Positions 1 through 8,336 of a DNA stretch of 64,000 bases are shown here, piece by piece (positions within the stretch are counted from its first letter, which is position 1; each line of letters opens with the position of its first letter). The DNA is from Pseudomonas viridiflava (GTDB taxonomy: Bacteria > Pseudomonadota > Gammaproteobacteria > Pseudomonadales > Pseudomonadaceae). The DNA lies in NCBI GenBank assembly GCA_900596015.1, contig UVIF01000001.1, positions 390,513 to 454,512 on the forward strand, in the 5' to 3' direction. The translations under genes were made by a program, and so were the position numbers. The notes under the pieces were generated by a model that made no database searches, was not told where the DNA came from, and saw only the letters and a list, made by a program, of their open reading frames with translations.

Positions 1-1709
1 GGTGGCTGCTGGCCTGGCCAGCATTGGTCTGGCTGCTGTGGCAATTGTGGCACCGGCAGAAACGTGCGGGGCGCTGGCAATTGCTGCTGCCCCGACACTT
101 TCATGAGGTACTGCTGGGCGGTGGCAGCGGTCGTCAGAGCAAGGCATCCTGGATAGTGCTGGGCCTGGCGTGGCTGCTGACCGGGGTGGCCCTGCTCGGA
201 CCCAGTTGGCAGCGCATCGAACAGCCGGGCAGGACCGTCGTCGACCCGCTGGTGGTGGTGCTCGCCCTGAGCCCCGAGATGCTGGCCACCGATGTGGCAC
301 CCAATCGCCTGGAACAGGCGCGGCGCAAACTGCTGGACCTGCTCGACGCACGCCGTGATGCGCAGACGGCCATTATCGTCTACGCCGGCAGCGCGCACGT
401 GCTGGTGCCGCTGTCCGACGACCTGGGAACCAGTCGCAACCTGCTGGAGGCGATCAAGCCCTCCATCATGCCAATCGAAGGCCAGCGCGCCGACCTTGGC
501 GTACAGCGCGCGCTGGACTTGCTCGACCAGGCGGAACAGGGTCAGGGACGCATTCTGCTGCTGGCGTCGCAGTTGTCCGACGCCGAGCGGCGAGGTATCG
601 CCCAACGGCTGGACCAGCACTCGCCACAATTGTTGATTCTGGGTATCGGCACCCGTGACGGTGCGCCGGTGAAGCAGGAGAACGGTGATTTCCTCAAGGA
701 CGAGCAAGGCGCGATTCGCTTGCCGCGCCTGGACAGTGTCGGTCTGCGCAGCTTTGCTGCCGATGTCGGCGGCCTGTACCGACAAGCGCGTCTGGACGAT
801 CTGGACCTGCGCAACCTGGGCCTTCTCGACCGCCCCACGGTGTTGCGTGGCAACGGCAAGACACAGCAGCTGGACAGCTGGGCCGATCAAGGCCACTGGC
901 TGCTGCTGCCCCTGTTGTTGCTGGCGGCGCTCGCCGGCCGCCGCGGCTGGCTGTTCTGCCTGCCGCTGTGCCTGTTGATGGTGCCGCAGCCCAGCTATGC
1001 CTTCGATGTTCAGGACCTCTGGTTGCGCCGCGATCAGCAAGGCCAGGCCCTGCTCGAACAACAGCGTCCGGCCCAGGCCGCGCGGCGCTTCGCCGACGCT
1101 CAGTGGCAGGGCATGGCGCTCTACGAGGCGGGGGACTACGCGGCGGCGGCCGAGCGCTTCGCCCAGGGCGACAGTGCCCGCGACCACTACAACCGTGGCA
1201 ACGCCCTGGCTCGCAGCGGAGAACTGGAAGCTGCCCTGGACGCCTATGAGCAGGCCCTGGAGCGCCAGCCGGACCTGCAGCCGGCGCTGGACAACCGTAC
1301 GCTGGTGGAACAGCTCCTGCGCCAGGCCCAGGCCGAGCCTCCTGCAGTTTCCGCAGACCAGGCCGACCGCCCCCGCGCACCCGGTGCCACGGCGCCGGAC
1401 GCCGAGGATCCCGGCGCGCCCACGACCGCCGACGACCACCCGCCAGGCAGCGATGCAACGAGTGGCCGGGAAAGCCCTTCCGGTCAGGCTGGAGGAGAAC
1501 AGAACCAGGCACAATCCCCGGCGCCGGCGCAGCCGCCCAATGACGAGTCCACGACCCGGCCGCCGTCACGACCAACCCAGACCACTCTGGATGCCGAACA
1601 ACGCCAAGCTCTGGAACAATGGCTGCGACAGATTCCGGACGACCCGGCCGAGCTGTTGCGGCGCAAATTCTGGTATGAACAGCAACAACATCAGGACAAG
1701 AGTCGATGA
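1..1709 (+). CDS. BatB/BatC-like VWA and TPR membrane protein (5' end outside window)
   Basis: The reading frame is open to the left edge (WLLAWPA precedes the TTG at 24), so the true start lies upstream. In order the protein shows a membrane segment near residues 40-60, a von Willebrand A domain (about 70-270), a second hydrophobic stretch (about 290-325), two or three TPR-like repeats (about 365-440; YNRGNALARSGELEAALDAY) and a Pro/Gln/Glu-rich disordered tail. This is the fused BatB plus BatC arrangement of the Bacteroides-aerotolerance (MoxR-associated) operon, an inner-membrane assembly of poorly known chaperone-like role. The metal-site motif is degenerate: where DxSxS is expected there is A-L-S-P-E. 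The stop overlaps the next gene as ATGA, so the pair is probably translationally coupled. Confidence 0.85.
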   Translation, partial: WLLAWPALVWLLWQLWHRQKRAGRWQLLLPRHFHEVLLGGGSGRQSKASWIVLGLAWLLTGVALLGPSWQRIEQPGRTVVDPLVVVLALSPEMLATDVAPNRLEQARRKLLDLLDARRDAQTAIIVYAGSAHVLVPLSDDLGTSRNLLEAIKPSIMPIEGQRADLGVQRALDLLDQAEQGQGRILLLASQLSDAERRGIAQRLDQHSPQLLILGIGTRDGAPVKQENGDFLKDEQGAIRLPRLDSVGLRSFAADVGGLYRQARLDDLDLRNLGLLDRPTVLRGNGKTQQLDSWADQGHWLLLPLLLLAALAGRRGWLFCLPLCLLMVPQPSYAFDVQDLWLRRDQQGQALLEQQRPAQAARRFADAQWQGMALYEAGDYAAAAERFAQGDSARDHYNRGNALARSGELEAALDAYEQALERQPDLQPALDNRTLVEQLLRQAQAEPPAVSADQADRPRAPGATAPDAEDPGAPTTADDHPPGSDATSGRESPSGQAGGEQNQAQSPAPAQPPNDESTTRPPSRPTQTTLDAEQRQALEQWLRQIPDDPAELLRRKFWYEQQQHQDKSR

Positions 1710-3340
1710 GTCGCTTCAGCGCCCTCTGCATCAGTGCAACCCTGGCCGTGCTTGCCCAATGCGCGCATGCCGCCACGCTGGTGGCCAGCGTCGATCGCTC
1801 GCGGCTCAACTCGGGGGAAACGGTCGAACTCACCCTGGAAACCAACGACGTCACGCAGTTCGGCAAGCCCGACCTGACGCCACTCGAAGGCCCGTTCGAG
1901 GTGCGCGACACGCGCCAGGTCAATCGCCTGACCAGCCTGGATGGCGACCGCCAGGCCACGACCCGCTGGATCATCACCCTGCTCCCGCGACAGACCGGCA
2001 GCGTTACCATCGCTGCGCTGCAACTGGGTGAACTGCGCAGCCAGCCAATCGTGCTGCAAGTGCTGCACAGCGACCAGCCGCTGCGCGCCAACATGGCCCC
2101 GGTGTTCATCGACGCCAGCCTGGATGAAGACAGTGTCTATGTGCAGGCCCAGGCGGTGTTGACCTTGCGCATCTATCACTCGGTGCCCCTGTACGACGAC
2201 AGCAACCTGACGCCTCTGCAACTGGCCGACGCGCGCATCGAGCCGCTGGGCGGCTCGCGCACCTTCGAGAAGATCATCAACGGCGTTAGGCACGGGGTCA
2301 TCGAGATGCGCTATGCGATCTATCCGCAACGCAGTGGCGAATTGATTATTCCCGCCCTGGCATTCACCGCCACCACCGTCGAGCCGACCGCACCTGGCGA
2401 CAGCGCCAACAGCGCGCCGCGGCCCGGCAAGCTCATGAAGGTGACGTCCGCGCAGATGTCCTTGACGGTCAAGGGCGTGCCAGCGGCCTACCCCGCCGAC
2501 ACGCCATGGTTGCCGGCACGCAGCCTGAGCCTGAGTGAAAGCTGGAACCCCGACCCGCCGAGCAGCCAGGTTGGCGATTCTCTGACTCGCACACTGGAGG
2601 TAAAGGCCGAGGGGCTCTCCAGCGCGCAGCTGCCGGCCTTGCCCAGTACCGTAGTGGAAGGCCTGCGACGCTACCCGGATCAGCCCCAGTTGAACAACCA
2701 GAACGGTGAACGAGGTCTGATCGGCAGCCGCCAGGAACGCGAGGCACTGGTACCGGCGCGCAGTGGCACCCTGCAATTGCCAAGTGTCGAGGTGGTCTGG
2801 TGGAACACCCATGAAGACCATCTGGAGCGCACCGGTCTGCCCGCGCGCAGCCTGGAAGTTGCCGGCAACGCCAGCCTGATGGTCGATACCCCGGTTGGCG
2901 CCGCCGATGTCGACCCCGATCTTGCGTGGCCATGGAAACTCGCCAGCGTGACGCTGTTGTTCACCACCATGATCGGCTTCGCCCTGTGGTGGCGGGCTCG
3001 TGGACAACCCGCGGTATTGCGCGCAGCGCAGAGTGGGCCCAACCCGCGCACTCTGCTCGACGACCTGAAACGCGCCTGCCAGGCCAATGATCCTCAGGCA
3101 ACGCGCCAGGCCCTGGACGCCTGGGCTCGGCAGCAACCGGAGACGCTGGCCGACATGACGGCGCGCGTCGTGCCGCTGTCCGACGCACTGGATGGGCTCA
3201 ATGGCGCGCTCTACAGCGAAAGTGGCCAATACTGGCAGGGTGAGGAGCTGTGGCGCGCCATCGGCAGCCTCCTGCGCACCGAGCCGCCCCTGGAGCCTTC
3301 CGCAGAAAACGCCGGGTTGCCGCCGCTGTACCCCAAGTAA
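1706..3340 (+). CDS. batD: BatD-family protein
   Basis: 544 residues. It has a cleavable-looking signal peptide (about 1-22, ending AQCAHA), a long beta-rich periplasmic region (about 25-410) typical of BatD (oxygen-tolerance protein family), one membrane segment near 415-436 (LLFTTMIGFALWW) and a cytoplasmic helical tail. The ATG overlaps the stop of the VWA/TPR gene by four bases. Family members sit in the MoxR-Bat operon; the start of that operon would lie to the left of this window. The molecular function of BatD is not established; the assignment rests on architecture and neighbour. Confidence 0.85.
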   Translation: MSRFSALCISATLAVLAQCAHAATLVASVDRSRLNSGETVELTLETNDVTQFGKPDLTPLEGPFEVRDTRQVNRLTSLDGDRQATTRWIITLLPRQTGSVTIAALQLGELRSQPIVLQVLHSDQPLRANMAPVFIDASLDEDSVYVQAQAVLTLRIYHSVPLYDDSNLTPLQLADARIEPLGGSRTFEKIINGVRHGVIEMRYAIYPQRSGELIIPALAFTATTVEPTAPGDSANSAPRPGKLMKVTSAQMSLTVKGVPAAYPADTPWLPARSLSLSESWNPDPPSSQVGDSLTRTLEVKAEGLSSAQLPALPSTVVEGLRRYPDQPQLNNQNGERGLIGSRQEREALVPARSGTLQLPSVEVVWWNTHEDHLERTGLPARSLEVAGNASLMVDTPVGAADVDPDLAWPWKLASVTLLFTTMIGFALWWRARGQPAVLRAAQSGPNPRTLLDDLKRACQANDPQATRQALDAWARQQPETLADMTARVVPLSDALDGLNGALYSESGQYWQGEELWRAIGSLLRTEPPLEPSAENAGLPPLYPK

Positions 3341-3390
3341 TCCAGAGCCATGCGCTCGTCACCTGGTGGGAAGCCTGTGAACTGCACGCA

Positions 3391-3655
3391 CCTTGTGGGA
3401 GCGGGCTCTGCCCGCGAATGGAGCGGCATGGTCCGCCTGACACACCGCGCCGCTCTTTTCGCGGCCACGGGCCGCTCCTACAAGGGTTGCTAAATCCGTG
3501 TAGGAGCGGTCATCGGCCGCGAAGGATGTACCCAGACTGCCTGACACACCGCGTCGCTGTTTTCGCGGCCACTGACCGCTCCTACAAGGGTTGCGAAATC
3601 CGTGTAGGAGCGGTCATCGGCCGCGAAAGGTGCACCCAGACTGCCTGACCCACCG
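3391..3655. repeat. Tandem REP array, about 104-bp period, 2.5 copies
   Basis: The 342-base gap between batD and the AI-2E permease is filled by alternating REP elements: forward-type at 3393-3420, 3499-3525 and 3603-3630 (GTAGGAGCGG...CCGCGAAGG) and reverse-type at 3458-3485 and 3562-3589. Equivalent elements recur at a 104-base offset, with the intervening text (CCTGACACACCGCG and TTGCxAAATCCGTG) also duplicated, so this is a tandem duplication of a REP pair. It lies between convergent genes, where it could form stem-loops and act as an mRNA-end stabiliser or terminator. No gene is visible in the gap. Confidence 0.9.
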
Positions 3656-3682
3656 GGGGGCTCCCGACAGGGTGCAGCAGAT

Positions 3683-4726
3683 CTAAATTGGCTTGTGTTC
3701 GGTATGGGTCCAGTCGTGCAGCAGGCTGTAGGCCACCGCCAGCAAGGTCGGACCGATGAACAGGCCGATGAAGCCGAAGGCCAGCAGTCCGCCAAACACA
3801 CCCAGCAGCACGATCACCAATGGCAAGTTGCCGCCGCGGCTGATCAGATAAGGTTTGAGGACGTTGTCCACGCCACTGATGACGAAAGTCCCCCAGATGC
3901 CAAGGAAGATCGCGTAGCCGTAGTCGCCCTGCCAAACCAGCCAGGCGGTGGCCGGTATCCACGCAAGCGGCGGCCCCATGGGGATCAGGCTGAGCAGGAA
4001 GGTGACAATGCCAAGTACCAATGCCCCGGGCACACCGGCGATCAGGAAGCCGATCAAGGCCAGGATCGCCTGGGCGGCGGCCGTACCGATCACTCCGTTG
4101 ACCACCCGTTGCACCGTGCCTGCCACCAGATCGATGTAGTACCCGGCACGTTCTCCGATCAGACGTTCTAACAGCCGCAGCACGAAGGCTGCCATGCGTG
4201 GCCCGTCGCGATAGAAGAAGAACACGAAGACCAGGCTCAGCGTGAGTTCGAGGATCCCGCCGCCGATCTGCGCGCTGCGCGCCAGCAGGAAATTGCCGAC
4301 TTGCCCCAGGTAGGGCCTTACGCTGGCCAGGAACGCTGCGCCCTGCTCGTCGAGAGTGTCCCAGATACCGACCAGGCTCGCACCGACCAGAGGAATGCCG
4401 GCCAGCCATTGAGGCGCATCGGGCAGCCCATCGACCTGCACGTCACGAATGAACGCCGTCGCATCGCGCACATGGTCGGCCAGGTTGAAGCCCAGCCAGA
4501 CCAGCGGCAATACCACCAGCAGCATCCAGCAGCCGGTGAGAATGCCGGCCGCCAGCGACTCGCGGCCATTGAGCCAGCGGGTCAGCAGCCGCATCAGCGG
4601 CCAGCTGGCGTAGGCCAGGATCGCCCCCCACAGCAGGGCTGAACAAAACGGCGCCAGTACCCAGAGGCAGGCGCCGAGCAGGGCCAGCAAGACAATCTGT
4701 ACCAGCAGGCGATCGTTACTCGGCAT
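3683..4726 (-). CDS. AI-2E family transporter (PerM/YdiK-like)
   Basis: 347 residues, polytopic inner-membrane protein with about seven to eight hydrophobic segments and the conserved C-terminal block (IPMGPPLAWIPA, then GVDNVLKPYLISRGGNLP, then GFIGLFIGPTLLAVAY) that defines the PerM/AI-2E exporter family. Members are annotated as autoinducer-2 exporters or Na+/H+ antiporters; the substrate here is unknown. I chose the ATG at 4726 because GGAG lies 8 bases upstream, rather than the in-frame TTG just before it. It is the last gene of a leftward series and lies 24 bases after the DUF4892 gene. Confidence 0.88.
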   Translation of the reverse strand: MPSNDRLLVQIVLLALLGACLWVLAPFCSALLWGAILAYASWPLMRLLTRWLNGRESLAAGILTGCWMLLVVLPLVWLGFNLADHVRDATAFIRDVQVDGLPDAPQWLAGIPLVGASLVGIWDTLDEQGAAFLASVRPYLGQVGNFLLARSAQIGGGILELTLSLVFVFFFYRDGPRMAAFVLRLLERLIGERAGYYIDLVAGTVQRVVNGVIGTAAAQAILALIGFLIAGVPGALVLGIVTFLLSLIPMGPPLAWIPATAWLVWQGDYGYAIFLGIWGTFVISGVDNVLKPYLISRGGNLPLVIVLLGVFGGLLAFGFIGLFIGPTLLAVAYSLLHDWTHTEHKPI

Positions 4727-4750
4727 CAATGCTCCAAAGGCGACGCAGGC

Positions 4751-5578
4751 TCAACGAATGATTTCCAGATGCAGCCCCTTGACGCTTTCGTTACCGGTTT
4801 CCAAGCGAGCCGCGCGCACACCCTTGGCGACCAGGGCGTCGCGCCAGGCAGCCGCCGCAGCGCTCGATACAGCGGATACGCTTACCCGAATCGAGCTGTC
4901 GAGTTGCAGGCTGCGGGCGAGCAAGGCCACCCAGGTGTCATCAGGCGTTTCGCCCATGGCCGGGTAATCGAGATCACCGGTGCTGCGCAATTCGTGCAGC
5001 ACTGTGGCCGGGGTGGGCAACAACTCGCCCAGTGGCGCATCGGCGACGAAGTTTTCGACGTGCAGATAGGCGCGACGGTTGCCACGGGTAATGGCGTAGA
5101 TGGCGGTCAGAGTGTTGTCGTCCGGGGCCGCCTGGCGCAGCAGCACGAACGCCTGCTGCTCGTCGGCGCCCGACAGCCGCGCGCCATCGAAGACATCGTT
5201 GACCCACAGGCTGCTTTCACCGCAGTCGCGCGCCTGACACCAGTACAAGGTGTGCGCACCGCCCTGCTGCAGGGCCTCGCGGGCATCGTTGAAGGCTTGT
5301 CGCGCGGTCTGGGTTTCGGGAAGTTCATACGTGGTGGCGCTGACCTGGCCTTTGGCATTGACCTGGCCGTCCATGCGCAGCTTGCCGCTGATCTTGCGCA
5401 GCGACCCCAGTGGGTAGATGCGTTCCTTGTCGACCGCAGGACGTTGGTCGACGACCTTGGCGTCCGCCGGCGCGGGCAACTCGGCGCCCACGGCTGGGGT
5501 GCTCAGGACCGATGTGCTCAGGGCGGCGCTGCCCAGCAGCGCGGCGAGTACCGGCAGCAGCCGCTTCGAGGCACTCAT
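4751..5578 (-). CDS. DUF4892 domain exported protein
   Basis: 275 residues from the ATG at 5578. The N-terminus is a signal peptide (MSASKRLLPVLAALLGSA... with a cleavage-like STPAVGAE region). The mature part matches the Pseudomonas DUF4892 family (YPLGSLRKISGKLRM near residue 55; a Cys pair in YWCQARDCGESS). Function unknown; periplasmic or outer-membrane-associated location is inferred from the signal peptide. The open frame continues 37 codons upstream but without a signal-like start. No clean ribosome-binding site precedes the chosen ATG, so the start is moderately certain. Confidence 0.8.
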   Translation of the reverse strand: MSASKRLLPVLAALLGSAALSTSVLSTPAVGAELPAPADAKVVDQRPAVDKERIYPLGSLRKISGKLRMDGQVNAKGQVSATTYELPETQTARQAFNDAREALQQGGAHTLYWCQARDCGESSLWVNDVFDGARLSGADEQQAFVLLRQAAPDDNTLTAIYAITRGNRRAYLHVENFVADAPLGELLPTPATVLHELRSTGDLDYPAMGETPDDTWVALLARSLQLDSSIRVSVSAVSSAAAAAWRDALVAKGVRAARLETGNESVKGLHLEIIR

Positions 5579-5852
5579 GAGGGCAGCAAGGCGTGGTGAC
5601 CCGGAGGGCCGTAAACGAGCGTAGCAGCGAGTTCCATCGAGGTCTTCTCCTGTTTCAACCTGCCAAGCCTCGGCAGTTGACTGCTGCAAGTCAAGGCATC
5701 ACCTGGAAGCGATTGAAACAGTCTGCGACAAGCTTAGCTCCAGTTTCGTCATCGAAGTGCAAAGCGCGCCCACCCGGCACGGGCTGCGGGTGCACGGGCG
5801 GTGGGCCCGGCAACACGATAGCGTGCGCGCCGGGCGAGTGTTCGCGCGTCGC

Positions 5853-6296
5853 TCAGCGGGCCGGCGGATTCTGTCCCAGCGGCACCACGGCCACCGTCAG
5901 GCGCGAAATGCAGCTGGCTTTGCCGTCGTCGCCCTGCAGGCGAATGTCCCATACGTGAGTGCTGCGGCCAATGTGCACCGCACGGGCCACGCCCGTTACC
6001 CGGCCACTGCGCAACCCGCGCAGATGGTTGGCATTCACCTCCAGGCCCACACAGTAGAAACGCTCGGTGTCGATGCACAGGAAACTGGCCATGGAGCCCA
6101 GGCTTTCAGCAAGCACCACCGAGGCGCCACCGTGCAGCAGACCGAACGGCTGATGGGTCCGGGCATCAACGGCCATGCTGGCGGTCAGGGAGTGCGCATC
6201 GAAGCTTTCGAAGCGGATATCCAGCAACTCGCCAATGGTGTTTTTCTGCGCGGCATTCAATCGTTCGAGATCCGGTTCGGTACGCCACAGGCTCAT
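5853..6296 (-). CDS. PaaI/YdiI-type hotdog-fold thioesterase
   Basis: 147 residues. The hotdog signature QPFGLLHGGASVVLAESLGS (central helix with HGG and the acidic catalytic E) is typical of PaaI/MenI-like acyl-CoA thioesterases, which hydrolyse acyl- or aroyl-CoA in the cytoplasm. AGGA lies 8 bases before the ATG. It is 18 bases downstream of sixA and in the same direction, in a leftward operon headed by gpsA. The specific CoA substrate cannot be deduced. Confidence 0.88.
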   Translation of the reverse strand: MSLWRTEPDLERLNAAQKNTIGELLDIRFESFDAHSLTASMAVDARTHQPFGLLHGGASVVLAESLGSMASFLCIDTERFYCVGLEVNANHLRGLRSGRVTGVARAVHIGRSTHVWDIRLQGDDGKASCISRLTVAVVPLGQNPPAR

Positions 6297-6314
6297 GGGA
6301 GTATTCCTGACAAG

Positions 6315-6770
6315 TTAGGGATGATGAACGGCGTGCAGGGACATCAGCCCGGCCAGGGGCCAGTCGCCGTGCAGCTCGGCCAGGCTGGCGGTCTGCATGG
6401 GCTCGGGCTCGCGCAAGTTGCCATGAGCCAGCAGGCTCAGCAGGTTGCCCACCAGCGGTTGGTGGCTGACCAGCAGCACGTTCTCCATACCCAGCGCCTG
6501 CAAGTGCCCGGCCACCTCCAGCGGATCGCTTTCGGGCGTCAGCCACGGCACGGTCTGCACCGCTGGGGCGCCGTGCAGCACGCCATGGACCAGAGCGGCA
6601 GTCTGCTGCGCGCGTACATACGGGCTGGCGAGAATGGCATCCAGAGGTTGATCGTGCAGGCGCGCCGCGCTGGTCAGCACCTGTCGCTCGCCCACCGAGG
6701 TCAAGGCCCGCTCGGCATCGCTGCGGGCATGGCTGACGGCTTCGCCGTGGCGCAGTACCCAGAGCTTCAT
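6315..6770 (-). CDS. sixA: Phosphohistidine phosphatase SixA
   Basis: 151 residues, the usual SixA size. The histidine-phosphatase RHG motif is at the N-terminus (MKLWVLRHGEAVSHARSD), followed by the SPYVRAQQTA block and the second catalytic His in LLVSHQPLVG. SixA dephosphorylates phosphohistidine on HPt domains or on the nitrogen-PTS protein NPr. The ATG overlaps the stop of the upstream DUF4389 gene as ATGA, indicating coupled translation. Confidence 0.9.
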   Translation of the reverse strand: MKLWVLRHGEAVSHARSDAERALTSVGERQVLTSAARLHDQPLDAILASPYVRAQQTAALVHGVLHGAPAVQTVPWLTPESDPLEVAGHLQALGMENVLLVSHQPLVGNLLSLLAHGNLREPEPMQTASLAELHGDWPLAGLMSLHAVHHP

Positions 6771-7108
6771 GGCTTGGGCTCGTCGGCCACGGGACGCGCC
6801 GCGCCTGCGTCATAGATGGCTTCACCGTCGGCGGGACGCGCCTGCGGCCAATCGGAAAACGGCCAGGGCTTCTGCTCGGTATGGAAGCTGCCGAAGCGAC
6901 CGATCTGGGCCAGGTAGCGGCTCAGGCTGTCGCCGAAGGTCATCATTGCAGCGTTCGGCGCGCCCTGGACCAGGCGATGGATGAGTTGCACCAGCACCAA
7001 CGCGCCGAGCAGGAACTGGGCAACCTGCCAGACCAGCACGAACACCAGCATCCAGAGCACGCGCAAAAGGATGGCCTCGCGGCCCGGATCGTTGAAAGAA
7101 CGGTTCAT
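6767..7108 (-). CDS. DUF4389 domain membrane protein
   Basis: 113 residues from the ATG at 7108, which has a good site (GAGGAA 8 bases upstream). One or two hydrophobic helices (VLWMLVFVLVWQVAQFLLGALVLVQLI) are followed by the family block FGDSLSRYLAQIGRFGSFHTE and a polar tail. Function unknown. In Pseudomonas this family is commonly found just after gpsA, as here, with 10 bases between them. Confidence 0.85.
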   Translation of the reverse strand: MNRSFNDPGREAILLRVLWMLVFVLVWQVAQFLLGALVLVQLIHRLVQGAPNAAMMTFGDSLSRYLAQIGRFGSFHTEQKPWPFSDWPQARPADGEAIYDAGAARPVADEPKP

Positions 7109-7118
7109 CGCGTATTCC

Positions 7119-8144
7119 TCAGTTGAAGCCACTGGTGGAAATGAAATCGACATCGGTCTTGGGTTCGGCGCGCATCAGCAGCTCGATCACCTGGTTCAGC
7201 GTACGCCCTTCGAACAGGATTGCGTGCAACCCTGCCACCAACGGCATATAGACCTGCAGTTCCTGGGCCTTGGCCTTGAGCACCTTGAGCGTGTTGACCC
7301 CCTCGGCCACCTCGCCCAGACGCGATACGGCATCTTCCAGGCTCAGGCCTTCGCCCAGCGCGAAGCCTACTTGATAGTTGCGGCTCTTGGGCGACGAGCA
7401 GGTCACGATAAGGTCGCCGACTCCGGCCAGGCCGAGAAAGGTCATGGGGTTGGCGCCCTGGCTGACGGCAAAACGCGTCATCTCGGCCAGGGCACGGGTA
7501 ATCAGCATGCTTTTGGTGTTCTCGCCCATGCCCAACGCCACCGCCATGCCGGCAATGATCGCGTAGACGTTCTTCAGCGCGCCGCCCAGCTCGACGCCGA
7601 AGCGGTCGCTGCTGGCATAGACACGGAACGTGCGCCCGTGGAGGACGGCCTGGACCCGCTCGCAGAGGGCTTCGTCGGCGCTCGCCACCACCGTGGCAGT
7701 CAGGGCATGTTCGGCGATCTCGCGGGCCAGGTTGGGCCCGGACAACACGCCGATACGCGCGTCTGGCGCGACCTCTTCGAGGATCTCGCTCATCAGCTTG
7801 AAGGTCTGCGCTTCGATTCCCTTGGTCAGGCTGACGAGCATCTTGCCGCTCAGCTGGCTGGCGTGCACGGCAAGCACGCTGCGCAAGGCACTGGACGGCA
7901 GCGCGACGAAGATCAGCGCACTGCCGGCGATGGTCGCGGGCAGGTCGGTGACCGGCATCACCCCCGGCAGGATCTTGATCCCCTTGAGGTAGCGCGGATT
8001 CTCCCGGTTCAGGCGAATCGACTCGGCTTGCTCGGGGTCGCGCATCCACTGGCGAACCGAATGGCCGTTCTCGGCCAGCAAGTTGGCCACGGCGGTGCCG
8101 AAACTACCTCCTCCCAGCACGGCTATCGGCTGCTCTTGAGTCAT
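7119..8144 (-). CDS. gpsA: NAD(P)+-dependent glycerol-3-phosphate dehydrogenase
   Basis: 341 residues, normal GpsA length. It makes sn-glycerol-3-phosphate from dihydroxyacetone phosphate for phospholipid synthesis. Visible are the Rossmann motif [11 protein letters not shown] at the N-terminus, the NAD-domain blocks ([17 protein letters not shown]), the substrate-binding lysine in [10 protein letters not shown] and the C-terminal helical domain. It is the first gene of the leftward operon with DUF4389, sixA and the thioesterase. Confidence 0.97.
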   Translation of the reverse strand: MTQEQPIAVLGGGSFGTAVANLLAENGHSVRQWMRDPEQAESIRLNRENPRYLKGIKILPGVMPVTDLPATIAGSALIFVALPSSALRSVLAVHASQLSGKMLVSLTKGIEAQTFKLMSEILEEVAPDARIGVLSGPNLAREIAEHALTATVVASADEALCERVQAVLHGRTFRVYASSDRFGVELGGALKNVYAIIAGMAVALGMGENTKSMLITRALAEMTRFAVSQGANPMTFLGLAGVGDLIVTCSSPKSRNYQVGFALGEGLSLEDAVSRLGEVAEGVNTLKVLKAKAQELQVYMPLVAGLHAILFEGRTLNQVIELLMRAEPKTDVDFISTSGFN

Positions 8145-8175
8145 ATCCCATCCATTTGGTCGAGTTGAGGGCGAT

Positions 8176-8215
8176 CGGGAGCATTATACGGAGCCGCCCC
8201 GACACGACCAGCCCC
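8176..8215 (-). promoter_or_regulatory. Candidate sigma-70 -10 element for gpsA
   Basis: On the minus strand a TATAAT hexamer (positions 8183-8188) lies about 40 bases before the gpsA ATG. No convincing -35 is seen at the right distance, so this is a weak promoter call. The 8145-8336 gap separates gpsA from the divergent hybrid-kinase gene. Confidence 0.35.
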
Positions 8216-8336
8216 GGCCTGCGCCGCGGTAACAATACGGCTGGAATTGTCGCTCTGACCGGTTAACATGCTTGACTGTTCAACTCGATTCAGGCCCAGT
8301 CGTGTCCGCCACTTTCCCATTGCATCGCGCCCTGAC

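Noticed and set aside
694-2109. 471-residue open frame opposite the Bat genes
   Set aside because: It is the antisense shadow of two overlapping well-supported genes in high-GC DNA and has no ribosome site or recognisable motif.
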